DNA of 49,203 nucleotides from Bugula neritina (Eukaryota; Bryozoa; Gymnolaemata; Cheilostomatida; Bugulidae). Shown piece by piece: positions 22,909 through 34,317 of this stretch (position 1 is the first letter of the stretch; every line of letters starts with the position of its first letter). Under the pieces are notes generated by a model. The model saw only the letters and a program-made list of their open reading frames with translations, did no database searches and was not told the origin of the DNA. Made by a program: the position numbers and the translations under genes. The DNA lies in contig CAXIUT010000246.1 in assembly GCA_964035545.1 (NCBI GenBank), forward strand, positions 1 to 49,203. The letters are read 5' to 3'.

Positions 22909-23112
22909 AAGACTGTACTCTTACAGGGTCATTTCTATAGTCTTCTCTTATTATTTGCATCAGCAAATAAGACAACATTTCAATCTAGGATGATAAAAAG
23001 AACGTTCATATTCATAACGGGGAAATCGGAAAAACTACTTCGGTAGTTCTTTCCAGGATGATCATCCTTTGCAGTTTTCTGCATTGTGAGAATATGAACG
23101 AGTATGACTAGA
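22909..23112 (+). ncRNA. U3 snoRNA
   Basis: The 5' end, AAGACTGTACTCTTACAGGG followed by TCATTTCTATAGT, matches the highly conserved U3 5' domain (GAC box and box A), which base-pairs with pre-rRNA to direct 18S processing. The 3' domain folds well: an 11-bp closing stem (23003-23013 with 23090-23100), a UUCG-capped hairpin (23033-23048) and a GCAG-UUUU-CUGC hairpin (23071-23082). GAUGAU-type box C/B elements lie near 22988 and 23058. The 3' box D would be AUGA rather than CUGA at about 23104. The ends are approximate. Lies in its own gap between protein genes. Confidence 0.87.
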
Positions 23113-23185
23113 TTCCCTACTTAAACAAAAAAAATAACTTATTTATTCACTTATTACTCTTATTATCATTCTTAATAGAACTAGA

Positions 23186-23404
23186 TCAAGATTAGGCTAA
23201 TTTTTTAGTTGCCTATAAGATAGTTTTGAATTCTTCTGATGAAAAAAGAGTCTTTATTGAAGCATATCCCTTCACAAAAGATTCTTCTTTTCTGATAACC
23301 ACATCTCTTAGTTTATTTTCAGGAATATCCATAACAACTGGAGACTGTCTAATCATTTCAGATTCTCTTTGTTCATTTTTATTATTCTGTTGGTTTTATG
23401 GCAT
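23186..23404 (-). CDS. Small hypothetical protein, 72 aa
   Basis: Intact minus-strand frame from ATG 23404 (MPENQQNNKNEQRESE) to TGA 23186-23188. A polar N-terminus is followed by a helical, charged region (VIRKEESFVKGYASIKTLF; EEFKTILEATKKLAES). It uses TAA/TAG as Glu in plausible places. No family recognised. The short length leaves some doubt. Confidence 0.5.
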
Positions 23405-23558
23405 TCTTCAAATAAACAAATAATTACAGTTAACTATTAATGCTAAGGGAAATATTTAATATGAACAATAGATTATTTTTTATAAAAATAAATAAATACT
23501 CTTGATAAATATAATCATATTGTTTAATTCTTCTTTTACAATAATATCTTAAAAAACA

Positions 23559-25067
23559 ATGAAATAAAAAGTTGAAGAGAACCTATATTTTGTTGATAAA
23601 ATCCTTAAAATCTAATAGGTCAATGGAGAACTCAATGCTATCGTAAAATGGGAAAATTACAACTATAGAGAAACTACTAAATAACCTGTCTAGGTTCTAA
23701 AACTTAATCCTGCAATCCGTGAATAAGTCTAAAAGCACTAAGCTTTATTTAAATCAAGGCGCTAAACCAAAAAATTCGACTAACAAATAAATCTAGAAAC
23801 ATAAATGTTGAATTAAAGAGTTTTTGGAAAGAAACTATCATCCAAATATGATAGATATGAAGTATATCCTAAAGATGAAAACAAAAAGAAAAGTACAGAA
23901 CCAAGCAAATAGAAGAAAAATATATAACAAACAAAGAAATAGATTGAAAAAATAACTCCAGATCATCTTATTCACTGTCATTTGGTAGCAAAACAAAGAA
24001 TCAAGAAAAAAATTGCTTAAGGATTAGGATCAATGTCAAAATAAGACTACTTTCAACTTTCAGATTTATGTCAAAAAGCCTATGAATAAAGTAAAAAGAA
24101 AAAAATGTCTTCTAATCCAACAGAACCTGATATTCAGCAAGTTAAAGGGATCATAAAAGAGTAAAATAAGTATCTATTTTTACTTTTAATTCAAAATAAA
24201 ATGATAGTTTCCTGTCCAACTTTGAAAATGCTTGAATTTGCTCCAACTCATCTTTACAATTACCTTGTTGAGCTCTTAAAAAATGTTAGATTTATGATGA
24301 AAGATGATATATTAAGATAAGAATAAAGAATAAAAAAGAGAAAAATAAAAAATAGAGCAATAGACTCAGTCGTTAAGGCCTTTAATATGAATAAAAAAAT
24401 ACAAGCATAAAAGAATGCAGTTCACTTTGGTCTAGATTAAGAAGATACTTTGAATAATATTCGATAATATAAAGAACAATTTTTATAAAGGAACATTAAT
24501 TTTGATGATCAAAAATCTCGATCATCAGGACTTTCAAAAAGTTTATCAAAAGATTCTTCAAAACAAAGAGAAAAATCAAACAAAAAAGTTAATTAAGTAG
24601 GAGTAAAGAAAGTTTCTGAAGTTGAATAATTATATTTAGCTATCAAAAGTGACCTAGATAGACTTCAAAGAGGAAAAAAATAATAAAAATAAGCATTATA
24701 ACAAAAATAAAAAATAACTAAAAAAATTATAAATAAGCAACAAAAAGTAAATAAAAAGAATATTTAGAAAAATTCTAGCAATTTAGGATAAAAAAATAGT
24801 TCAAGTAAAAGCAAATCTTGTTCTAAAAGTCCTATTTCTTCTTATCATGAATCAAGTCATAAGAAATCTCAGAAATCTTAAGAAAACATAAATGATTCAT
24901 CAGTGCGAAGATCTCAGAGAATTGTGTCCAGGAAAAAGTCATAAAATCTAATGGAGAGTTAAAGTGAATTGAGTAGTTCAGATGAGCCTGATTAATCAAG
25001 CAAATTCAAAAGAAAAAGAACTCCATAAGAATATTTCCCGAAAAAACGTTTAAAAGACGACAATTGA
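23559..25067 (+). CDS. Chromodomain protein
   Basis: Intact 502-aa frame. Residues ~8-60 form a chromodomain: YFVDKILKIEEVNGELNAIV, then KWENYNYRETTKEPVEVL. In the usual W-E-P of this fold the Trp is replaced and the Glu is encoded by TAA. The first aromatic-cage residue is a Tyr/Phe, so methyl-lysine binding is plausible but not assured. The rest is Lys/Glu/Ser-rich; residues ~215-270 form a hydrophobic helical block (YLFLLLIQNKM; LYNYLVELLKNVRFMM) that might be a dimerisation or chromoshadow-like region. The C-terminus has Ser/Arg/Lys stretches and a KKR-type nuclear signal. Likely a chromatin protein. Confidence 0.82.
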
Positions 25068-25132
25068 TGATAAATATGTATTTACTTAAAAGTATAATTA
25101 CTAGAAAATTATTTTATTTATAATGAAATCTA

Positions 25133-26518
25133 TCAAAAATCTCCATCTTAACTAAACTAACTTATATAATATAAACTTAATACTTAACCATAATAATTAA
25201 TGACACTAGCCATCCTATTCGATGAATATATAATTTTAAGAATTCTATCGCTGACATGATTACAACTATTGCATTATAAGTATCTTAAATTTCTTAAAGT
25301 TTTGTTATTTTGTGTATTAATTTTTAATAAATCAGCTGTTTTAGGCTATAACATATCATATATTTCATCAGGCTGATATTATTTTAGTCTATTTAACTTT
25401 TTAAAATCAAACCTTAGTTGATCATAGAGTTTTTAATTAAAAGCTTATTTAGGTATGTTATACTACTCAAAAGCCTCATCACTCAAAGATTTAATTCCAT
25501 TCAAAACCAATCTTTCCAGAGAAGTACACTTTGATACAATACTTTTGACCGAATAGTTTGTAACTTAGTTACACCAACTAATATTCAAACACTTTAAATT
25601 AACTGCATATTATGATAGTGTCAATAAATGCTCATCTCTCAGATGTAAGGCTTCTGTAAGATCTAATTTTTATAGATTTTTAGATGATATTTTATTAATG
25701 ATATCATTTAACTCTAAATCGTAACACTTAGTTAAAGTAAGTTAAACGACTTATTTGCTCATACTTGAAGATATAGCTTATGGATTTATATATTTTTACA
25801 TATGAAAGAGACGTAATCTCTTTATATGAGGCAAGTTTCTCGTTATTTTTGTTAGTAACTCTTCAGAGCATTACTCAACATCTATCTAGAGTTATGTTAG
25901 CTGATTCAAGTTTTCATCTACTAGAATTTTTAGTAAAACTTAATAGTTAATTTGATATGGCTTTAGAATTAGACTTTACAAAGGTTCTTTTATACATTTA
26001 TCAAGGGTTTCTGCCCTAAAATCTAAAGAATCAACATTTATTTCAATATTCTTCACTTTTGTGCAGCTTTTCAACATTGCTTAAAGAAGTTAATCAGAAG
26101 TAGATTGAGAATGGAATATAATAGAGTGAATATTTGGACAAGAATGAGCTACAGCAAGATGTAAAAGACTACTACTACATCTTATTTAGATCTTTTATAC
26201 ATAATTTCTAGGTTTTAAAAATAATCCAAGTAATTACTTTTCTTCTTCATGCTATTCATCTGTTAAAAAGATAGATATCTCTTTTGGTTCGATTATTTAA
26301 ATATACTTACAAATCCATTTGATATACTAAGGCCATTTTACAGGCTTCATATAATCTTGTATAAGAAATTGATGAAACGTATTAGGTCGATAAATGATAT
26401 TTCTTAATAGACCACATGTAGAGGCTAGTGATATTTTATCTGAAGTTGTTAGATATTTTGTAAGGTTAGGAAACGATCTGCCTAGATCAAAGGGAAATTT
26501 TTATTCTTTACTCTCCAT
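25133..26518 (-). CDS. F-box/leucine-rich-repeat protein
   Basis: Intact, intron-free 461-aa frame from ATG 26518 (MESKEEKFPFDLG). Residues ~14-60 resemble an F-box (FPNLTKYLTTSDKISLAS, then CGLLRNIIY). From ~110 to 360 come cysteine-type LRRs (HLAVAHSCPNIHSIIF; SKNLEKLDLTEALHLRDEHL; NLKCLNISWCNEVTNYSV; TSLERLVLNGIKSLSDEA), the AMN1/FBXL style with L-x-L-x-x-C. Such proteins are substrate receptors of SCF ubiquitin ligases. The F-box is weak, so an F-box-less LRR protein is the alternative. Confidence 0.82.
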
Positions 26519-26622
26519 ATAAGATTCAAAATTATAGAATCATTTGCTTTCAAAAATAATCAATTTATATCAATTTATTAAAAATATGAAAAAAAGTTAT
26601 TTTTGATGTCCTTTATTTTAAG

Positions 26623-27114
26623 ATGCTTTCTTACATTTTTGAAGAGAGTTATAATAATTATTTATATAGCATGCCTCATCTAAAACATAAAAGTCCATGT
26701 ATGACAGGTGGTAGGTTTTCTTTATTCAATTTGCTCTCGCGCCAAATTGCCCTCCTTACGATCAACCACTCAGATGATATCGTCAAAGAGTTGATGATTT
26801 CTTAAACTTTCAAAATAAATCCCCAAAAACAAACTCAATGGAGACAACTCTCTGAGAAAAGAGCCTAGATTCCAATCATAGCCAGATAAAAGATCCAAAA
26901 CCTGAGCTTTGCAAGAGACTAAGACAATGATTTCTAGGAATCTGGATAAAAGAATTAATCTTTTATTCATGTTTTACAACTAGAGGATGAGTATGATGTC
27001 AATGATATTGAAACAGTTCAATCAGAATGCATAAGTAGACAAAGAAAATATTCTGATTTTAGCATTGATGGCAGCATATACTCTATTTCATCTGAAACAG
27101 CTTCAATCAAATGA
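26623..27114 (+). CDS. Hypothetical protein, 163 aa
   Basis: Intact frame from ATG 26623 (MLSYIFEESYNNYLYSM) to TGA 27112-27114. It has a GGRFSLFNLLSRQIALL stretch, then an acidic, Ser-rich C-terminus (DEYDVNDIETVQSEC; DGSIYSISSETASIK) with possible phosphosites. Several TAA/TAG are read as Glu. No domain recognised. Its stop is 61 nt from that of the convergent CAF1 gene. Confidence 0.65.
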
Positions 27115-27175
27115 TTATATGAGCTTCTATATTGAAAAATAACTTTATATATAGCAATACAATCGATCAAAGACC

Positions 27176-28330
27176 TCAATTTCTTTTATTGAACCTAGAA
27201 TGTTGATAGTTAGATGAATATCCATAATAACTCCCAGAAGAAGAACTGTTATTTACATAATAAGTTGAATTATTTGAAGAAATTCCGTTATTTCCTGAAG
27301 ATTATCCATAATCACTACTTTGAAGGTATTGATAGAGTGGACCTTTCTGATAATAGCCATGTGGAGGAACTATACTTTGTACATTTCCGAAACTATGGAA
27401 TTTTTGTGGCTGTGCTATAGGAATACCATAAATAGAATTCAAATTTTCTTCGAAAGGTTGACTTCCAAGTAAATTTCTCAATTGAAAATATGTTTTGATA
27501 GTAAGCAAGCTATCACTACCTGCTTGATGTTTTGGTCCTACTCTATAACACTAAATAAATCAAAGAATACTCCTATTTTTTGAGCTATTGAATTCAAGCC
27601 ACCTTATTTCAGATGATCTTATTTACTAACTATTTATTTAAGATCGTAAATGTTTGGAAAGTAAATGTGAATAGATTTGTAGAAGTCTTATGGCTTTTGA
27701 GGAAGCGGCTAATCTCTAAGAAGTTTGAGTAAATAGCCAAAATCATAGCATCCATGGAAAACAATCCATTTAAGAGTTTTATTCAAAATAAGACCTGAAT
27801 AAAAGTAAAAAAACCTGAGGAAATAAAGGCCTAAGCAAATCTTGAAGGAGGGATACCATGTTGTTTTAAACTATCAAAGGGAATACCTGCTTATTGAAGC
27901 AAAGCTATTGATTCTGGAACTAAATTTTCTGAATGAAGATCAAAAGCAAGATGAAATTGCCAAGTAGCCGGGTAAGGTTGTTTGCCTGATGAGTCTGCTA
28001 TAGTTAGTCCTATTTGTATTAATTTAGTTTTTTCAATATTGTGCCAGATGAGCTGATAATCTATTTCTTCAAGAGCATAGTATGGAGCAATACTGTTCCT
28101 TTTAACAAAGTTTCCTGGAAATTCAGTATCCTAATTGTATAATTATGTACTAATGCAATAACAGAGTAGTTTTTAGTCAATGCAGAAATGGTCTATAGGT
28201 GCTGATCGAGGTTGTGAGCCCATACATCGATGATAGGAGTATTAAAAGAAGAATTTGAAGTAAATTAAAGGTCTTAATCTCCTCCATCTTCAGTATCAGC
28301 ATTGCTTCGACTGTGATTTTTATTTCTCAT
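27176..28330 (-). CDS. CAF1: CAF1/CNOT7-type deadenylase (POP2)
   Basis: 364 aa once three 20-nt introns are removed (28131-28150, 27795-27814, 27551-27570); the sum is an exact number of codons. DEDD-family exonuclease signatures are present: LDTEFPG (~61), [23 protein letters not shown] (~180), [11 protein letters not shown] and the closing [14 protein letters not shown] (~245). As the catalytic subunit of CCR4-NOT it shortens mRNA poly(A) tails. The N-terminal [10 protein letters not shown] is also typical. An extra C-terminal tail of ~90 residues, rich in Asn/Ser/Tyr/Gly, resembles a prion-like region. All catalytic Asp/Glu are retained. Confidence 0.95.
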
Positions 28331-28711
28331 AGGTCGTTGTATTACTTTATTAATATAAAAAACCAAGACCTATATTATCAAAGATCAATACTTCAACTGC
28401 AAAGCTTTATTTCTTATTAATATTAAAAATTAGACGATGCTTAAATTTACTCCATAACATGAACTCAATCTATCACCCACCTACGATCATAAACTGCACA
28501 CTCAACTCACCATCTTCAACCCTTCCTCAAGACCAGCTCCCTTTAAAGTACCTTTCCTTTCATTTAGGTCAAATCAACTCGTCCATCTCTATTCCACATC
28601 GAACCTCCAACCGGTATCCTCTTACCTCATCAACAAACCCAAGTTTAAATCTTCACTAGAAATACAAACTCACCACAACTCGCCCACTAAATTTCATATC
28701 ACAATAAATTT
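28331..28711. other. Intergenic region with a C-rich ORF
   Basis: A+T-rich up to about 28455, then conspicuously C-rich on the plus strand. A plus ORF (28459-28755, 98 aa, MNSIYHPPTIINCTLNSP...) is rich in Ser, Pro, Thr and Leu and overlaps the start of the next gene in another frame. It may be the 5' part of that gene with a frameshift, or chance. No homology. Confidence 0.3.
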
Positions 28712-29254
28712 ATGATAGAATTCGCATTGTTAGAAAGAGTACCAGAATCTCTTGAAGAAGGACTCAGACAAATAAACTAAGATAACCGTCAAGAACATCG
28801 CCTATTTTTAGCTAGTGTTAGTAAAAATGATGCAAATGATGCCCGAGATGATCGATCTGGCATATCCAATCAATACACCTACAGAACAGTCCAAAACTAA
28901 GATACTCATATGGTAAGGAGTCGTTTTAACAGATAAAATACAGATACTATGAACAGTGATCAAAAATTTGACTTTCTAACTAGAGAAATCGATAGATTAG
29001 AAAAATAAAAGTCAGAACTAATGATGACATCAAAACCAAAACAATCTAAAAATATACTGAAAATAATAATTATAGTTATTATCGCAATTGTCTTAGGAAA
29101 TTTGGCAGGACGTTCCTTAGGTCTGGGATAAAAGAAAGTAAAGCATCATCAGAAGAAAGATACCTCATGGTCTTCCTATCTCGGTATTGATAAATGGTTT
29201 TAAAAGTCTCCTCCTCCTCAATAATAAAATGCCTGGTGGTAATTTTGGAAATGA
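28712..29254 (+). CDS. Single-pass membrane protein, 180 aa
   Basis: From ATG 28712 (MIEFALLERVPESLEEG) to TGA 29252-29254. The order is an acidic helical N-terminus, a coiled coil (DFLTREIDRLEKEKSELM), a strong membrane segment at ~110-130 (ILKIIIIVIIAIVLGNLAG) and a basic then Trp/Pro-rich tail. The coiled-coil-plus-TM order recalls SNARE-like or tether proteins, but no family motif is visible. If one A is removed near 29228, the frame instead continues EEMPGGNFGNDIDIIS... with no TGA up to the telomeric array, so the C-terminus is uncertain. The array begins 73 nt after the stop. Confidence 0.65.
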
Positions 29255-29327
29255 TATTGATATTATCTCTAATATATCTGATTTAATTTCTTAATTTATC
29301 TTATTTCTTTATAATTAGAAATAATAT

Positions 29328-29410
29328 GGGGTTGGGGTTGGGGTTGGGGTTGGGGTTGGGGTTGGGGTTGGGGTTGGGGTTGGGGTTGGGGTTGGGGTTG
29401 GGGTTGGGGG
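29328..29410. repeat. Internal telomeric array 1 (GGGGTT)
   Basis: About 14 copies of GGGGTT on the plus strand, ending in a G5 run. The polarity is that of a right chromosome end. It begins 73 nt after the stop of the preceding gene, similar to the true right end. The sequence after it starts inside an open coiled-coil frame without a start codon. Confidence 0.97.
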
Positions 29411-30057
29411 AGAACTTGAAGAACAAACAAACTTGATTATTAATGATCTTTAACAAGAAGTCAAATAAACTAAAAGAAAAAATGATCAGCAAAACAGATA
29501 AATAAATGAGCTAAAAGTAAATAATGAATAAATTAGTAAAAAAGTAAATCTTTTAAAAGTTCTATTCAAAGAGAAGTAGATTTAGCCCAAAAATAAAGAA
29601 ATTAGTTCAAAACTAAATTCATATAATTTGAAAAGAAAGTTATTTAGCTATAAATAGTAAATTAAAGCATCTAATCATAAGTTTAAGTTATAATATTTAG
29701 CTAAGAGCAACAAAATATCGTCTTTCTTAATACGAATCTCAAATATAAAAAACAATGGAATAATTGGCTTTAGCTCAACTCGAACAAGAATAAACCAAAT
29801 AAAGTAATAAATAGTCAGTAGCCAGGTTAAAAAATCAATTGAAATAAGCATAGGAATAACTCTTTGCTATGCATAGAATAAAACAAAAATAAACATAGAT
29901 ACCTAAATAATAAGTTCCTATCCAACCATAAGTCTAATCGAAAAAATAAAAATAACTCTTCAGATAAACTATGAAAGGAATAAGAACTTATATTTAAAGT
30001 CTAGACACCAAAAAAGCATAAGCCAGACAAATGATTCTTAAAATATCCTCTCAATGA
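29411..30057 (+). CDS. Coiled-coil protein, 5' end missing at array
   Basis: Open from the edge of array 1 (GELEEQTNLIINDLEQEV...) to TGA 30055-30057. The product is almost entirely coiled coil (LSEYESQIEKTMEELALAQ; ARLKNQLKEAEEELFAM). A frame shift near 29700 can be explained by a 19-nt GT-AG intron (GTTATA...CTAAG) or an indel. No start codon lies in frame after the array. Reading back through the array gives only Gly-Val repeats and then the tail of the preceding gene, so the gene is most likely truncated at its 5' side. No family recognised. Confidence 0.65.
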
Positions 30058-30100
30058 ATTAAATACATTGCTATTTTACAAAATCATTGAATTATCTTAG

Positions 30101-30177
30101 TTGGGGTTGGGGTTGGGGTTGGGGTTGGGGTTGGGGTTGGGGTTGGGGTTGGGGTTGGGGTTGGGGTTGGGGTTGGG
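30101..30177. repeat. Internal telomeric array 2 (GGGGTT)
   Basis: About 13 copies of GGGGTT, same orientation as array 1, ending GGGATTC. It starts 43 nt after the stop of the partial coiled-coil gene. On its right side the minus-strand kelch-like gene is cut in mid-frame: its last codons run straight into Asn-Pro repeats encoded by the array's C-rich strand. Confidence 0.97.
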
Positions 30178-32638
30178 ATTCAAACGTTCAACTTGATATT
30201 CCTGTTCAGTTATCGGTACTCCAGCTTTTAGAATCAGTTACATAGCAACTATATGATCATTAGTAGTTGAAGATAGATTCAAAATACCAACAAACATTTT
30301 TTTTTGATATTTCATCACTATTTTATATGATCCGTTATCTTACTCAAGAGAATCTTCATAAATATCTATTATGCTTTTAGAACTATTGATCTCTTCATTT
30401 TGCATTCCAATCTATAAACATAATTTAAAATTAACTACAACTTGAGATTTTAATTTCCATTGAGGAACAACTTACAAAGGAATCAATTATTCAACTACAA
30501 CTAAGACTGTTTCAAAATTAACAGCAGGTCTATTCAAAGTCAAAAAGTTAAGACTCATAACTGTATTTTTATTGAAAAAGAAAAATGATTGTTTGATTTA
30601 TTAATTAAGAGTTTATTTAGTTTTGATGATAGATTGTATGAGTTATGAACTATCTGATGAACTTTTTATTTTTTATTTGAATAAAAATCCTCGATTACTG
30701 TTTTTAAAAATATATTAAGGAAAATATATTTATGTATTAAATTGACTTCCATGAATCATCAATATTTACTATCCTTCAAGAACCTTCAAAACATATTGAT
30801 GTAACTTTTTATCAAAACAATATATTTATCTCAATTTGAGATATTATTTTTATTTCAAATTTTTAATATCATGCTGAAATATCACATCTGATTTACCTAA
30901 AATAGTCAATCCCTCAGTATATAGTGGATGGTATATTAAAGCATATGTTTGAGTTAGAAAAGTATCAATCGCTAATAGATTTTATTCAGATAAAGAAACC
31001 ATTGCTCCTTATAAATTCACGAATTTTTAAGCTTGTTATTGATCAAGTGAAAAAGACAACTTTAAAGATATTGGGTTGTTTTATTAACCTAATAAAGCTA
31101 CAGAAGATTGATGTATTCCTCTATAAGAACTAATTTTCAAATATAATTTTTAGTTTTACCTGATGTTGAGAGGAACCTACCCTTCTTTTTAAGTTTATCC
31201 AACTCCTATTTCATATTTCTTTGAAAAAGTCATTCTCTTATCAAGATCATTATATTTAAGAGTAAATGCCAAAAATGCTAATGAATTAGGATTAGATACA
31301 GTTTAAGCGGTATTAATATGTCTGTTTTGAGCTGTTCTAATTGTAGGTAAATAAGAATCTCCCTTAGTCCTCACTGGACCTCTAAGATTTACTGGCACTA
31401 AGTTATTTAATTTCAATTTTTTAATACTAACTATTAAACCTTTCTCGAAAACTATCATATATCCTTGATTGCTAAGAATAGAATAAGGACGAATATATTT
31501 TTGACCAACACCTCCTACAAGAAATATTTGTTAATATCCAGAATCATGTCCTTTTTGGTAAACTTAATATTAAACTCTAGGTCTAATTAAATCATTATTA
31601 ATACTTTTAACAAAAGAATTTCCAAATGAAAAGTAAAATTATTTAGGAATTGTCTATAATGTAATAGAATTTGAAAGTATATTTAATACAGATACATCTG
31701 TCTGAAAGTCTACATAATTTTTAAATCCATTATAAAAACCTCCAAATATATATATAGCTTCACTGTTGTTTGGCTGATAGCAAGTACAACCTGATCTAGG
31801 ATATATTTTGGCCTAATTACTTGGAATAACTGAAGATAGATAAAAAGGTTGATCTCTAGGTGCTATAAATATTAATGAAGTGATCAAAGGTTCATACATT
31901 AGACCTGCAAAAGAAGCAAGAAGAGCAGCTCTTTGATCATAGAGTTTAGGCCAAAAGAGAATAACCCATTTTTAGGTTTAACAAAAATTATATTAACAAA
32001 AATGTTGATGAGGACCCATTTCATATTATTTTTGAATAAGACTAATCTAATGTAGAACAACTCTTCCCTAACAACTATTTTATAGCTTACTATCGATAAA
32101 TCCAACATAGTTACAAAGAGTTGGACTGTTGTTGTCAGGTAAATGATTCATAAGAAAAATAGTAGAAGACGGATAATAACGTTTATTGCTCAATAAAATT
32201 TGAGAATTAGGATTGATACTTAGAGGTACACTTCCAGGTTTAGATTTTAATTAAAATTACAATGCAATAAGGTCATAGTTATTAAGCTATTCGTTATTAA
32301 ATTGAGGAAGTCTTGTAATATATTTAATAGTCTACTTTTATTTTTACTTTCCAACTCTAAGAGAATACTTTTCAATAAAAGAATTCCAATGTTCCTAGAA
32401 ATACAAACCATATCTACTTTTAATTAAACTAACTATTGAACAAAACTGATGCTGATCTGACTAAAATATTTCATTTATATTATTTAATAGAGATCTATAA
32501 TACAGAGATCCATGAATAGATTTAAAAGATTATTACTAAAGTAGTTTTTTAATATTTTTGATCTATTTCGATATTATAAAAATCTATTCCTATATTTTTA
32601 AACAGTAGGGTGATTTTGACTTATTTTACGTAATAATT
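30178..32638 (-). CDS. Kelch-like beta-propeller protein, 3' end truncated
   Basis: A single minus-strand frame is open for about 2.4 kb (over 800 codons) without TGA. Kelch-type segments are visible: PRSGCTCYQPNNSEAIYIFG, EQIFLVGGVGQKY and KISSYRGIHQSSVALLG. Other blocks (WVILFWPKLYDQRAALLASF) are not typical kelch. The right (5') end is unresolved: the frame opens after a TGA near 32640 without an early ATG, but an ATG at 32647 can be joined by a 40-nt GT-AG intron. The left (3') end is lost at the telomeric array, so the C-terminus is missing. Cellular role unknown. Confidence 0.75.
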
Positions 32639-32639
32639 T

Positions 32640-34191
32640 ATCAGCATATTAAAGTATTTTATAATTCTAATAATTTTGTTAAATATCTTAAAAACAGCTT
32701 TATTCCCTATTCAAACTATAAGTCCCAGATCCTATTTTCAAAAACATCGATATTCTATGCAAAAGATCCACATCTATTCCTAGTTGTTGATTATCCAAAT
32801 GACCATTTTTATGATTTTATTAATTTTATTGATATTTAGTCAAATGACAATAAAACATCAATTTAAAATTAGTTATCATTGCCAATTCCTTCAACATCAC
32901 TTAGAAATGTTTTTACTGTATATTAATTGTATTAGAATAAGATATAATAACCAACGATGGATTGAATTCTTTTATCTGGTGAAACAACATTTCTTTCATC
33001 ATAAATAAAAATAAAACTCGAATAGTAAGGCGATATATCAGATAAATTTAGTTTTTAACTTAAGTATTTAGAAAATAAAGGAAATACTAATAATCTTTTA
33101 TAATATTATAAGAGTTATTTCTATGATTTATCTTTTCCTTTGTATATTTTAGATTATTATCTTATTTTTTATTATGTCAAATCACCAGTAAGAAACAGTT
33201 CAGACAAAGAAGATGAATTATCAATTGGAAAGGATATATATTGGAGATATCTGCTTAGATATTAGCTAGATAGATATTTAAAGGATTTTATTAACCATCT
33301 AAATTGATAAAAGTTATTTTAGAACAGTTATAGTGTCCAATCTAATCAAATATACTTTATTTTTTATAATTATCTGAAGAAGTAGGACTTTTTATTTGAT
33401 TTTTAATACAACAATATGCACTGATCAACAAAGGATGAATAAAGTTATCAATTTATTAACTCGAGGTGATAGATGTATAAATGATGAGCCAATCCAACAC
33501 TACTGTATTCCTCTCATCTGTTTCTACATTATTTGAACATATCTAGTCAACTAGCCTACTTACTAAGGATAATTATATTAATTTGTTTGATTATTTATTC
33601 TAAAAAGTTAAGAAATAAGTTCTATGCCATATTGAAATGATTTTGTTAGTTATTATTTAATTTATTTTGTTTTTTATAGTTGTTTATTTATCTAGTTATT
33701 TGGACAAGATATATTATTACTTATTGAACCAAATTTCTTACTTTTTAATATTCAATTTGACCATTTTCTATAGTTGCCTGCCCAATAGTTCTCAATTTTT
33801 AAATTTTTAATAATTTCATCTTAAATATTCCTTCATCTTCGTGTTCATTTTTATACTTCTACAAAAATCTCATCATTAGATGACTTGAAGAGTTATATTT
33901 AGATTTTTTTGAATTATTTTCTTAAGAATTCTAACAAATAGCCACTAGATCCAGTTTAGTAAAAACATTACAAAGAGTTTAGTTCGATCATTAGCAAGTA
34001 CAGTCAAAGAATGTTCAGGTTTGGGATGTTCTGCTTGAAGAATATTTTGAGGATGAAGAAGCTATTGTTTTTTATCTTTGAAGCATATGAGGAGTTTTTT
34101 GGATAGTAAAAGATTAGATCTTTTTATCAAGACTATCTAGCATGTAGGTACTATTTTCAAAGATTATTCTTTATGCCATTCTGATGTCTGA
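32640..34191 (+). CDS. Large unassigned helical protein, frames interrupted
   Basis: Protein-like plus-strand segments continue through shifted frames: DFDLFYVIIYQHIKVFYN; LEYYKSYFYDLSFPLYIL; FLSSVSTLFEHIESTSLL; VQVWDVLLEEYFEDEEA; and LKHMRSFLDSKRLDLF before TGA 34189-34191. The helical, HEAT-repeat-like look with aromatic and Leu-rich blocks suggests an alpha-solenoid, but no family is recognised. At least four 1-nt shifts or undetected introns occur. Its 5' end overlaps the uncertain 5' end of the divergent kelch-like gene by a few bases. Confidence 0.45.
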
Positions 34192-34317
34192 ATAGTAATC
34201 ATTTTTCATTATTTTTAAATTATAAATCTAGTTTTAAATGTTGACAATAGATATGATATTCAATATATATTAGATTTAATGATATATTTATCATAAGTGC
34301 TTCAAAATATGAAGAAA

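Noticed and set aside
22909-23112. Telomerase RNA
   Set aside because: No CAACCCCAA-type template on the transcribed strand, and the 5' domain matches U3.
29328-30177. Transposon with telomere-repeat ends
   Set aside because: The arrays are direct, not inverted, and no transposase or target duplication is visible between them.
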